DNA from: Actinophytocola sp.
GTDB taxonomy: Bacteria > Actinomycetota > Actinomycetes > Mycobacteriales > Pseudonocardiaceae
Length of the DNA stretch: 38,437 nt
Direction: 5' to 3'
Assembly (NCBI GenBank): GCA_009377475.1
Contig: WHTY01000041.1
Coordinates: 1-38,437 of the forward strand
Both the position numbers and the translations under genes were made by a program. Below are positions 23,397 through 30,590 of this stretch, one piece after another. The notes under the pieces are model-generated. The model did not search any database. It was not told where the DNA came from and was given only the letters and a program-made list of their open reading frames with translations. Each line of letters starts with the position of its first letter. Position 1 is the stretch's first letter.

Positions 23397-23412
23397 GCTA
23401 AATCGAGTTAGC
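23397..23412. promoter_or_regulatory. LacI-type operator in the divergent promoter region
   Basis: GCTAAATCGAGTTAGC is a 16-bp near-palindrome (7 of 8 base pairs) with the central CG typical of LacI-family operators. It lies between the importer operon (start 23247) and the first lacI-type gene (start 23499), so it can control both directions. The core CTAAATCGAGTTA recurs before the second regulator. Of the remaining 23248-23498 I see no other clear signal. Confidence 0.7.
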
Positions 23413-23498
23413 GCGGATAGCATGTGCCCCCAGTCACAGGTCTGTCAATAGCCAGTCGAGAATTGGCAGGGGAGCGCGATTCGCCGAAGGAGTCCGAC

Positions 23499-24530
23499 AT
23501 GTCATCTCGTGTCACGCTGGCCGACGTCGCCCGCAGGGCCGGGGTGTCCCGGACCGCGGCGTCGTTCGTGCTCGCAGGCAGGACGGACATGCGCATCGCC
23601 GAGGCGACCCGGCAGCGCGTGGTCGCCTCGGCCGACGAGCTCGGCTACCGGCCGAACATCACCGCGCGCAGCCTGCGCACCGCCGTCACCGGCACCATCG
23701 GGCTGATCTCGGACACGATCACGATCACCCCCTATGCGGGTGGGGTCATCCAGGGCGCCGTCGACACCGCGCTCACGCACGACCGGCTGGTGTTCGTCGC
23801 AGAGACGTCCGGCGACCGCGATGTCGAGCACGGCCTGCTGCAGGAGATGCTGGACCGGCAGGTCGACGCCTTCCTGTACGCCGCGATGTTCACGCAGCTG
23901 CGGGAGCCGCCGGAGCTGCTGCGCGAGTACCCGGTCGTGCTGCTGAACTGCCTCGCGGAGACGTTCACCGCCCCCGCCGTGCTGCCGGACGAGACCGGGG
24001 CCGGCGCCACGGCGGCCATGGCGCTGCTCGACACGGGCCACGTCGACGGCATTCACGTCATCGGCGGCAGGCACGACACGGCGGACACGCCTGGCGGCGT
24101 CGTCGCTGGCCGGGAGCGGATGGCGGGCATCGAGGCCGCGCTGGCCGAAGCCGGCACCGCCCCCGCGAGCGTGACCGAGTGCGTGTGGCATACGCCGGTG
24201 TACGGCTACCGCGCGGTGTCCGACCTGCTGGCACGCCACCGGCCGAGCGCGCTGATCTGCCTCAACGACCGGCTCGCCTTCGGCGCGTACCAGGCGTTGC
24301 ACGAGCGCGGGCTGCGCGTGCCCGACGACGTCTCGGTGGTGTCGTTCGACGACTCCGACCTGGCATCCTGGCTGCGGCCCGCGCTGACGTCGGTCGCGCT
24401 GCCGCACTACGAGCTCGGCGAGGTCGCGGTGAAGCTGCTGGTCGAGAACCGGCTGGAGCCGGGCCAGGTCCGGGTGCCGATGCCGCTGCGCGAGCGCGCG
24501 TCCGTCGCGCCACCTGCCACGGCGCGGTGA
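23499..24530 (+). CDS. LacI family transcriptional regulator 1 of the sugar operon
   Basis: 343 residues from ATG 23499, with GAAGGAG 7 nt upstream. The N-terminal HTH reads VTLADVARRAGVSRTAASFVLAG, with hinge segment LGYRPNITARSLRT, followed by a periplasmic-binding-protein-like effector domain (IGLISDTI at the start, ...ICLNDRLAFGAYQALHERGLRVPDDVSVVSFDDSDLASWLRPALTSV at the end). It is divergent from the importer operon and should repress it until the sugar or a derivative binds. The tandem paralogue at 24583 has a nearly identical HTH and dimerisation end but a more diverged effector pocket. Confidence 0.9.
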   Translation: MSSRVTLADVARRAGVSRTAASFVLAGRTDMRIAEATRQRVVASADELGYRPNITARSLRTAVTGTIGLISDTITITPYAGGVIQGAVDTALTHDRLVFVAETSGDRDVEHGLLQEMLDRQVDAFLYAAMFTQLREPPELLREYPVVLLNCLAETFTAPAVLPDETGAGATAAMALLDTGHVDGIHVIGGRHDTADTPGGVVAGRERMAGIEAALAEAGTAPASVTECVWHTPVYGYRAVSDLLARHRPSALICLNDRLAFGAYQALHERGLRVPDDVSVVSFDDSDLASWLRPALTSVALPHYELGEVAVKLLVENRLEPGQVRVPMPLRERASVAPPATAR

Positions 24531-24559
24531 GAGCGGCGTAATCCGGTTGCCCGCCGGGA

Positions 24560-24573
24560 CTAAATCGAGTTAT
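24560..24573. promoter_or_regulatory. LacI-type operator before the second regulator
   Basis: CTAAATCGAGTTAT repeats the first 13 bases of the operator core at 23398-23410. It ends 9 nt before the start codon of the second regulator, overlapping its leader, so a bound repressor would block transcription or translation start. Confidence 0.65.
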
Positions 24574-24582
24574 CTGGAGGTT

Positions 24583-25611
24583 ATGCCGCCATTCCGAGTC
24601 ACGCTGGCGGATGTGGCACGCCGGGCGGGAGTGTCCCGGACGACCGCATCGTTCGTCCTGTCGGGCAGGACCGACATGCGCATCTCGCCCGACGCCCAGC
24701 GCCGCGTGCACGCCGCCGCGGCCGAGCTCGGCTACCGGCCCAACCAGACCGCGCGCAGCCTGCGCACCCACGTCACCCGCACCATCGGGCTGATCTCCGA
24801 CACCATCGCCACCACCCAGTTCGCCGGTGAGGTCATCCATGGCGCGCTGGACACCGCGCTGGAGCGCGACTACCTGCTGCTGGTCGCGGAGACGTCCGGC
24901 GATCCGGTCACGGAGAAGAAGCTGGTCGACGAGATGCTGGACCGGCAGGTCGACGCCGTCGTGTACGCGATGATGTACACCAAGCCGGGTCAGCCGCCCG
25001 ACTCACTGTCCGGCCTGCCCGTCGTGGTGCTGAACGGCATAGACGAGTCGTTCGATGGTCCCCGAATTCTGCCGGACGAGCTGAACGGCGGCAGGACGGC
25101 GGCGCGGGCGCTGGTCGACGCCGGTCACCGCGACGGCATCTACGCCATCGGCGGGCGGCATCGCACGCAGGAAGCGCCGGACGGCGTGTACGCGGGCAGG
25201 CTGCGGATGCGGGGCGTTGACGAGGTGCTCGCCGACGTCGGCGCGGCGGTCGCGGGGTCGTACGAGTGCGCGTGGGAACCGGAGCACGGCTACGCGGGCA
25301 TGACGTCGCTGCTGAACGACGGTCACCGGCCGAAGGCGCTGGTGTGCCTCAACGACCGGCTCGCCCTCGGCGCGTACCAGGCATTGCAGGAACGCGGGCT
25401 GCGCGTGCCAGACGACGTCTCGGTGGTGTCGTTCGACGACTCCGACCTGGCGTCCTGGCTGCAGCCGTCGCTGACGTCGGTCGCGCTGCCGCACTACGAG
25501 CTGGGCCGGACGGCGGTGGCCACGCTGCTCGATGGAACGTCGGAGCGACGGCTGGTCACGGTGCCGATGCCGCTGCGGTCCCGGGACTCCATCCGCACGG
25601 TGACCTCCTAA
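24583..25611 (+). CDS. LacI family transcriptional regulator 2, tandem paralogue
   Basis: 342 residues from ATG 24583 (TGGAGG just upstream, close spacing). HTH: VTLADVARRAGVSRTTASFVLSG, identical to regulator 1 in the recognition helix region except Thr for Ala; hinge LGYRPNQTARSLRT; end segment ICLNDRLALGAYQ-like VCLNDRLALGAYQALQERGLRVPDDVSVVSFDDSDLASWLQPSLTSV. The middle (substrate pocket) differs most. It lies 52 bp after regulator 1 and has its own copy of the operator, so the two probably bind the same sites with different inducers, or form mixed dimers. This is a tandem duplication, not a truncated copy. Confidence 0.9.
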   Translation: MPPFRVTLADVARRAGVSRTTASFVLSGRTDMRISPDAQRRVHAAAAELGYRPNQTARSLRTHVTRTIGLISDTIATTQFAGEVIHGALDTALERDYLLLVAETSGDPVTEKKLVDEMLDRQVDAVVYAMMYTKPGQPPDSLSGLPVVVLNGIDESFDGPRILPDELNGGRTAARALVDAGHRDGIYAIGGRHRTQEAPDGVYAGRLRMRGVDEVLADVGAAVAGSYECAWEPEHGYAGMTSLLNDGHRPKALVCLNDRLALGAYQALQERGLRVPDDVSVVSFDDSDLASWLQPSLTSVALPHYELGRTAVATLLDGTSERRLVTVPMPLRSRDSIRTVTS

Positions 25612-25614
25612 GCT
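25609..25614 (+). promoter_or_regulatory. Candidate -10 box of a leaderless promoter for the aminotransferase
   Basis: TAAGCT overlaps the stop codon of the second LacI gene and ends 7 nt before the ATG at 25622. No Shine-Dalgarno sequence is present, which fits a leaderless transcript starting within the 10-nt gap. Confidence 0.4.
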
Positions 25615-25621
25615 GCCGGGC

Positions 25622-26791
25622 ATGGTTCACCCCGCGTTCCCCGGTCCGTCCGCCCGTGCCGACGTCGCCCCGTTCCACGTGATGGAGGTGCTGTCCGCGG
25701 CATCGGCGCGGCAGCGCACGCACGGCGACGTCGTCTCGCTCTGCGCTGGACAGCCAGCGGCAGGCGCGCCGAAACCGGTGCTCGACGCGGCGGCCAGCGC
25801 GCTGACCAGCGGCGATCTCGGCTACACCGAACAGCTCGGCATCCTGGAGCTGCGGGAGGCGATCGCGGGGCACTACGCCCGCCGCTACGGCTTCACCATC
25901 GATCCCGGCGACGTGATCGTGACGACCGGTTCGTCGTCCGGGTTCCTGCTGTCGTTCCTTGCGGCGTTCGATGCGGGCGCGCGGGTCGCCATGGCCCGCC
26001 CCGGCTACCCCGCCTACCGCAACCTGCTCGCCGCGCTGGGCTGCGAGGTCGTCGAGTTTCCGACCGGCCCGGCGACGCGGTTCCAGCCGAGCTTGGCACA
26101 ACTCGACCAGCTCGGCGACATCGACGGCCTGATCATCGCGAGCCCAAGCAACCCAACCGGCACGACACTGGCCGCCGACGAGCTAGCCGCGATCTCCGAC
26201 TGGTGCGCCGCACGCGGCGTGCAGTTGATCAGCGACGAGATCTACCACGGCATCACGTTCAGCGGCGAACCCGACGTCAGCGCGTGGCAACACGGCCGCG
26301 ACGCCATCGTGCTCGGGTCGTTCTCGAAGTACTTCGGCATGACCGGCTGGCGGCTCGGCTGGATGTTGGTGCCGCGACGGCTGCACCGCGCGGTCGACGT
26401 CCTGGTCGGCAACTTCACGATCTGCGCACCCGCGTTGTCGCAGCGTGCGGGCGCGTACGCGTTCACGGACGCCGCCTACGCCGAGCTGGACGGCCATGTC
26501 GAGCGGTACCGGGAGAACCGCGACATCCTGCTCGACGGGCTGCGGCGCATGGGCATCGACAAGATCGCCCCGGTCGACGGCGCGTTCTACGCCTACGCCG
26601 ACGTCTCTGAGTTCACCACCGACAGCCTGCGCTGGTGCCAGTGGCTGCTCGACGAGACCGGCGTGGCGATCACGCCGGGTATCGACTTCGACCCGGTGGA
26701 CGGCGGCAAGTTCGTGCGGTTCTCGTTCGCGGGCTCCGCCGAGGACGTCGCCGAGTGCCTACGACGACTGGAGCCCGTGTTGCGCGGGTGA
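25622..26791 (+). CDS. PLP-dependent aminotransferase, class I/II
   Basis: 389 residues. Fold-type I features in order: VVSLCAGQPAAGAPKPVLDAA, GDLGYTEQLGILELREAIA, TTGSSSGFLL, ASPSNPTGTTL (substrate-carboxylate region), LISDEIYHGITF (PLP-ring Asp and Tyr), and GSFSKYFGMTGWRLGW with the Schiff-base Lys in SFSKYF. The C-terminal domain ends in GVAITPGIDFDP and FVRFSFAGSAEDV (substrate Arg region). The class includes aspartate, alanine and aromatic aminotransferases; the specific substrate is not readable here. The start at 25622 lies directly after lacI2, but the TAAGCT box suggests its own promoter. Confidence 0.9.
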   Translation: MVHPAFPGPSARADVAPFHVMEVLSAASARQRTHGDVVSLCAGQPAAGAPKPVLDAAASALTSGDLGYTEQLGILELREAIAGHYARRYGFTIDPGDVIVTTGSSSGFLLSFLAAFDAGARVAMARPGYPAYRNLLAALGCEVVEFPTGPATRFQPSLAQLDQLGDIDGLIIASPSNPTGTTLAADELAAISDWCAARGVQLISDEIYHGITFSGEPDVSAWQHGRDAIVLGSFSKYFGMTGWRLGWMLVPRRLHRAVDVLVGNFTICAPALSQRAGAYAFTDAAYAELDGHVERYRENRDILLDGLRRMGIDKIAPVDGAFYAYADVSEFTTDSLRWCQWLLDETGVAITPGIDFDPVDGGKFVRFSFAGSAEDVAECLRRLEPVLRG

Positions 26792-26862
26792 CGCTGTTCG
26801 CACGTCGGCGCTTCGGGTCGGTCGCGCGTCGTCACGGCCAGACTTCGCCGCTGCCGTCGTGC

Positions 26863-26940
26863 CTTCGCCAGGCAAATTGCCCCGAAAAACGGACAACCGG
26901 TGGTGAATCCGGCGCTAGTCGAGCAATATCCCTGGCGAAG
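26863..26940 (+). repeat. 78-bp hairpin element, copy B
   Basis: Opening arm CTTCGCCAGGCAAATTGC, closing arm GCAATATCCCTGGCGAAG. The outer 10-bp stem is perfect here (CTTCGCCAGG with CCTGGCGAAG), followed by a 3x3 internal loop and the 5-bp stem ATTGC/GCAAT. The 42-bp core differs from that of copy A at roughly half its positions. Length and arms equal copy A (1541-1618), which is in the opposite orientation. It lies between the aminotransferase and the small membrane protein. The rest of 26792-27080 shows no gene or clear signal. Confidence 0.87.
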
Positions 26941-27080
26941 TCGCGGCGGTCGCACCGAAACCGGGACCGACCCCGAAAAGACCCGGAGATTTCGCGTGGA
27001 ATCCGGGTCTCGCGCCGGATGTGGTGGCAGGGTTGAGGTAGTGGCGAGGCGGGAGTCGTCACACAGACCGGAGGAAGCGC

Positions 27081-27251
27081 ATGTTCTGGAAGATCGTCGG
27101 CGTTCTGATCGCGCTGTGGCTGGCCGTCACCGTGATCGGCTTCGTACTCAAGGGCCTGTTCTGGCTCGGCGTGATCGGCGGGGTCGCGTTCCTGGCCACG
27201 GCTGCCTACAGCGCCATCAAGGGCAGCGACCGCAAGCAAATCCGCTCCTGA
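27081..27251 (+). CDS. Small hydrophobic membrane protein, 56 residues
   Basis: ATG 27081 has GGAGGAAG 5 nt upstream, a strong ribosome-binding site. The 56-residue product starts MFWKIVGVLIALWLAVTV and has two hydrophobic helices (about 3-20 and 22-44), then a basic tail ending KGSDRKQIRS. Similar small membrane proteins are common in actinobacteria, but I do not know a function. The gene is convergent with the threonine aldolase, with 15 nt between stops. The gene is short enough to be missed by length-filtered annotation. Confidence 0.7.
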   Translation: MFWKIVGVLIALWLAVTVIGFVLKGLFWLGVIGGVAFLATAAYSAIKGSDRKQIRS

Positions 27252-27266
27252 CCAGGCCCGACGACG

Positions 27267-28319
27267 TCACGCCCTGGCGGACGCCGTCTCGTGCCGCCGA
27301 TCCCGGCGCGCCCGCTCCTCCCCGATGCGGCGTAGCACCTCGTCGATCTCCGCCGTGGTGACGTCCCGGTGCGTCACGAACCGGACCTTGCCCGCCATCG
27401 GTAGCGCCAGCACGCCGAGTTCCCGCAGCGCGGTGAGCGTGGCTGACACGTCGGCGACCCCGGCGAGCACGATGTTCGTCTCCGGTTGAACGACGTCCCA
27501 CCCGAACTCCCGCAGCCCGGACGCCAGCCGCTCGGCGTTGGCGTGGTCGGCCGCGATGTCGTCGATGTTCGCCAGCGCGTGGAGGCTGCCAGCTGCCACG
27601 ATGCCACCCTGGCGCACCCCGCCGCCCAGCATCTGCCGCATCCGCCGTGCCTGCTCAACGAACGCGATGCTGCCAGCGACGGCGGAGCCCATCGGCGCGC
27701 CGAGCCCTTTCGAGAAGCACACCGACGCCGTGTCGGTGCCCACCGTGAGTGCGGCGGGCGGGACGTCGAGTGCGACGGCCGCGTTCCACAGCCGCGCCCC
27801 GTCCAGGTGCACCGCGAGCCCGCAGTCACGCGCGGTAGCCACAAGCTGCGCGTGTTCGTCCGGTGGGGTGACGGCACCGCCAGCGGCGTTGTGGCTGTTC
27901 TCCAGGCACAACAGCGTGGTGCGCAGCATGTAGTACGGGGCCTGCTTCGCGCCGACGGCCAGCCGTCGGATCGCGGCGGACGACGGCCTGCCCGGCCCTG
28001 CGTCGGTGTCGATCGCCTCGGGCATGCCGCCCGCGAGCCATGCGGCGGAGCCGAGCTCGTTGGTCAGCACGTGCGCGCCGCGCGGCGCGAGGAATTTGTC
28101 GCCCCTGCGCAGGTGAATGCTGAGCGCGATGAGATTCGCCATCGTGCCGGACGGCGTCCACAGCGCGGCGGGTTTGCCAAGTAGTTCGGCCGTGCGTTCC
28201 TCCAGCGCGCGGACGGTCGGGTCAACGTCGATGACGTTGTCCGCGACCTCTGCCGCCGCCATGACCGCTCGCATGCGTTCATCGGGCTGGGTAACGGTAT
28301 CGGAACGAAGGTCGATCAT
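27267..28319 (-). CDS. ltaE: Low-specificity L-threonine aldolase
   Basis: 350 residues from ATG 28319, which gives the canonical family start MIDLRSDTVTQPDERM; GTG 28340 would add seven residues. It cleaves L-threonine or L-allo-threonine to glycine and acetaldehyde with PLP. Motifs: LWTPSGTMANLIA, RGAHVLTNE, LCLENSHNAAGGAVTP (PLP contact), VHLDGARLWNAAVAL (Asp to PLP pyridine nitrogen) and VCFSKGLGAPMGSAVAG (Schiff-base Lys). The C-terminal end VLRRIGEERARR is typical. It is convergent with the small membrane protein and divergent from the ECF sigma factor; 28320-28495 is their shared promoter region, where no specific site is convincing. Confidence 0.92.
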   Translation of the reverse strand: MIDLRSDTVTQPDERMRAVMAAAEVADNVIDVDPTVRALEERTAELLGKPAALWTPSGTMANLIALSIHLRRGDKFLAPRGAHVLTNELGSAAWLAGGMPEAIDTDAGPGRPSSAAIRRLAVGAKQAPYYMLRTTLLCLENSHNAAGGAVTPPDEHAQLVATARDCGLAVHLDGARLWNAAVALDVPPAALTVGTDTASVCFSKGLGAPMGSAVAGSIAFVEQARRMRQMLGGGVRQGGIVAAGSLHALANIDDIAADHANAERLASGLREFGWDVVQPETNIVLAGVADVSATLTALRELGVLALPMAGKVRFVTHRDVTTAEIDEVLRRIGEERARRDRRHETASARA

Positions 28320-28495
28320 GTTATCCGCTGCGAAGGTCACAGTTCGATCACATCACACAGCGTTGTCGATGGCAATACCGATGATGACCTGGAACGGTAC
28401 ACCCGTGTTGTTCACCGCCTTCGGGTGCCGTGCAACGCAGGACCGCCCGCCCTACGTCCTTACTGACATGCCAGAGAGAGTGGAGCTCATCGCGC

Positions 28496-29002
28496 GTGAA
28501 CCAACAGGAGGAAGCGGAGTTCGCGAAGTACTTCACGGAGCGACGCGAAGCCGTGCGCAGGACGGCATACCTGCTGTGCGGCGATTGGCACCGGGCGGAC
28601 GACCTGGCGCAGCTCGCGTTTGTCGCGCTGCACCGCAAATGGCGCAAGATTCGCGACAAGGGCGCGCTGGACTCGTACGTGCGGCGAACGCTCGTCCGGT
28701 CGGTGATCGACGAGTCGCGTCGGCCGTGGCGCAGGGAGCGGTTCGTTGACGACGTCCCGGAACCGTCTGTCGAGACGAACTTCGACACCCAGGTCGTCAC
28801 CCGCGAAGCGCTGCTCACCGGACTGCGTGAGGTGCCGCCGAGACAACGGGCCGTGCTCGTGCTGCGGTACTTCGAGGGCCTCGACGTCGCGGCGACTGCC
28901 ACGGCGCTCGGCTGCACGGAGGGCACGGTGAAGAGCCAGACCGCGCGCGGACTCGCCACGCTGCGGGATGCGCTCGACGAGGAGGTGAACGTCCATGGAT
29001 GA
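28496..29002 (+). CDS. ECF RNA polymerase sigma factor, SigE-like small family
   Basis: 168 residues from GTG 28496; a longer upstream frame reaches 28430 but adds no family sequence. Region 2: FAKYFTERREAVRRTAYLLCGDWHRADDLAQLAFVALHRKW, with the DDLAQ core of region 2.2. Linker: RDKGALDSYVRRTLVRSVIDESRRPWRRER. Region 4: LREVPPRQRAVLVLRYFEGLDVAATATALGCTEGTVKSQTARGLATLR, a helix-turn-helix for the -35 box. This matches the small SigE family common in Actinobacteria. The next gene overlaps by 8 nt and probably encodes the regulating membrane protein. The regulon is unknown. Confidence 0.9.
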   Translation: MNQQEEAEFAKYFTERREAVRRTAYLLCGDWHRADDLAQLAFVALHRKWRKIRDKGALDSYVRRTLVRSVIDESRRPWRRERFVDDVPEPSVETNFDTQVVTREALLTGLREVPPRQRAVLVLRYFEGLDVAATATALGCTEGTVKSQTARGLATLRDALDEEVNVHG

Positions 29003-29720
29003 CCGCGAACTCACCCGGCTGTTCCAGGACGCGGCCGACGACGCGCCTCCCGCATCCTTCGACGTCGGCGACGTCGCGGCGGCCTCGCGCAGGGCGACCG
29101 CACGGCACCGGATGCGCGTCGCCGCGGTGACGTCGATCACGGCTGTCGTGCTCGGCGGGGCCGGGGTCATCGCGACGACCAGCCCGTTCGCCGATCGCGG
29201 CACCTCCGAGGCGGCATCGGCGCCCGGTCAGGTGGAAGCCAGCCCGAACGCGGGGCAACCCGACCGACAGGACATGCGTCTAGAGGACGGCGATTCCCGA
29301 GAGTCGCAGTCGACGTTGTCCAAGCAGGGGGACAGCGCCGCTGCGGCCGCGGCCGACGAGGTAGGGATCGCCGGCACCGCAAGGTGCGCCGAGGTCGACC
29401 GGCGGCTCGCCACCGCCCTCGCTGGCGAGCTTCCGGTCGTCCCTGACGCTTCTGCCGCGGTCCCCGGCCGGCTCTGCTCCGACGACGGCAACGCGGCGTT
29501 CCGGGTGACAGACGGCGACGCGACCGGGCTGGTGATGGTGGCCTACCTGGCGGACACGTCGACAGCGACCGTCAGGATGTCCGCACCCACAACGACGGCA
29601 ACGGCGCGAACATCGTCCGGTGGTGTGGTTACGGTGGCAAGTGTGCCCACCGGCGGATCGTCGGCGCCGTTCGCGGACGACGTCCAGCGGATCGCGGAGG
29701 CCATCGCGGCGGAGCGGTGA
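28995..29720 (+). CDS. Membrane-anchored partner of the ECF sigma factor (putative anti-sigma)
   Basis: 241 residues; GGAGG at 28981-28985. The N-terminus (1-40) is a short cytoplasmic helix MDDRELTRLFQDAADDAPPASFDVGDVAAASRR, then one membrane helix (about 41-62) and a long Ala/Ser/Thr-rich extracytoplasmic part with two Cys residues (TARCAEVDRR, GRLCSDDG). It lacks the HxxxCxxC zinc motif of classical anti-sigma factors, so assignment relies on the 8-nt overlap with the sigma gene and on the RLFQDAADDAPP start, which is common in such partners. Anti-sigma activity is inferred. Confidence 0.65.
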   Translation: MDDRELTRLFQDAADDAPPASFDVGDVAAASRRATARHRMRVAAVTSITAVVLGGAGVIATTSPFADRGTSEAASAPGQVEASPNAGQPDRQDMRLEDGDSRESQSTLSKQGDSAAAAAADEVGIAGTARCAEVDRRLATALAGELPVVPDASAAVPGRLCSDDGNAAFRVTDGDATGLVMVAYLADTSTATVRMSAPTTTATARTSSGGVVTVASVPTGGSSAPFADDVQRIAEAIAAER

Positions 29721-29780
29721 TGTCCGGCGTTCGCCGACGGCATCGAGCGACAAACCGACGAGCTGGCAAGATATCCGGCC

Positions 29781-30374
29781 ATGACGACAGCAAGCACTCC
29801 CAAGGGAGAGCGACGTCGAGCCGCGCTCGTCGAGGCGGGTTCCAAGCTGCTCGTCGAGGGCGGGTTCGACGCGGTGCGGCACCGGGCGGTCGCGGAGCGG
29901 GCTGGTCTGCCGCTTGCCTCGACCACGTACTACTTCAGCTCGCTCGATGACCTGGTGACCGCCGTTGTCGAGCAGCAGGGACGGCAGGAGCTGGAGCGCG
30001 GCAGTCGCCAACTCGATGAGCTGGCGACCCGGCATCGGGGCATCGACACCGTCGTCGAGCTGGTGCTGGACATGCTGCTCGGCGCGAAGCGCAACGACAC
30101 CACCGCCGACGCGGAGTTCGTCCTGTCCCGCTACGAACGGCTGGTCGCGACCGGCCGCCGACCTTACCTGCGCCCGCTGATGAACACCCTGGGCACGGAA
30201 CTGCGCGCGCTGCTCGCCGAGATCATGTCCCGCTCCGGCATGCCGGTGTCGGACGCCGAGCTGGAGCGGTTGATCGCGCTGGTCGACGGCGCCGTCGTCA
30301 ACGCCCTGATCGAGATTTCCCCCGATCCTCGAGGCGCAGCCGCGAAGCTGCTCCGCGCCGAGCTAACGGCATAG
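29781..30374 (+). CDS. TetR family transcriptional regulator
   Basis: 197 residues. The HTH reads RAALVEAGSKLLVEGGFDAVRHRAVAERAGLPLASTTYYFSSLDDLVTAVVEQQ, with the usual YYFSS turn after the recognition helix. The ligand domain (60-197) contains IDTVVELVLDMLLGAKRND, LSRYERLVATGRRPYLRPLM and LIALVDGAVVNALIEISPDP. Its target is unknown; the gene stands alone behind the sigma/anti-sigma pair, and the 21-bp repeat region separates it from purB. A repressor of a nearby efflux or metabolic gene is the usual role of such proteins, but no target is pinned here. Confidence 0.87.
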   Translation: MTTASTPKGERRRAALVEAGSKLLVEGGFDAVRHRAVAERAGLPLASTTYYFSSLDDLVTAVVEQQGRQELERGSRQLDELATRHRGIDTVVELVLDMLLGAKRNDTTADAEFVLSRYERLVATGRRPYLRPLMNTLGTELRALLAEIMSRSGMPVSDAELERLIALVDGAVVNALIEISPDPRGAAAKLLRAELTA

Positions 30375-30380
30375 CGCCCC

Positions 30381-30567
30381 GCGAGTCTCACCTTATTCCG
30401 CGCGAGTTTCGACTTACGGGCCGCGAGTCCCCAGATCCAGTGCCGGGTGTTCCGACTTCCAGCACACCGAAGGTGCAGTTCGGAACAAACAAGGTGCAGT
30501 TCGGAACAAACAAGGTGCAACTCGCGGCGATTAAGGTGAGACTCGCGGTGCCACAACGGGGACTCGC
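30381..30567. repeat. Two opposed 21-bp arrays (family 2) between the TetR gene and purB
   Basis: Sense cores GCGAGT at 30381, 30402 and 30423 (exact 21-bp step, then a decayed unit near 30444) start 6 nt after the TetR stop. A second block in the opposite orientation has cores at 30478, 30499, 30520, 30541 and 30562 (all exact 21-bp steps). CCGCGAGTCTCACCTTA (30379-30395) and TAAGGTGAGACTCGCGG (30532-30548) are perfect inverted copies, so the region can fold into a long hairpin ahead of the purB promoter. Confidence 0.9.
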
Positions 30568-30578
30568 GGTGGGCCGTT

Positions 30579-30584
30579 TACGCT
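30579..30584 (+). promoter_or_regulatory. Candidate -10 box of a leaderless promoter for purB
   Basis: TACGCT lies exactly 6 nt before GTG 30591, with no Shine-Dalgarno sequence. The -35 region would fall in the opposed repeat block, about 12-17 nt from its last unit at 30562. Confidence 0.5.
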
Positions 30585-30590
30585 GAGACC

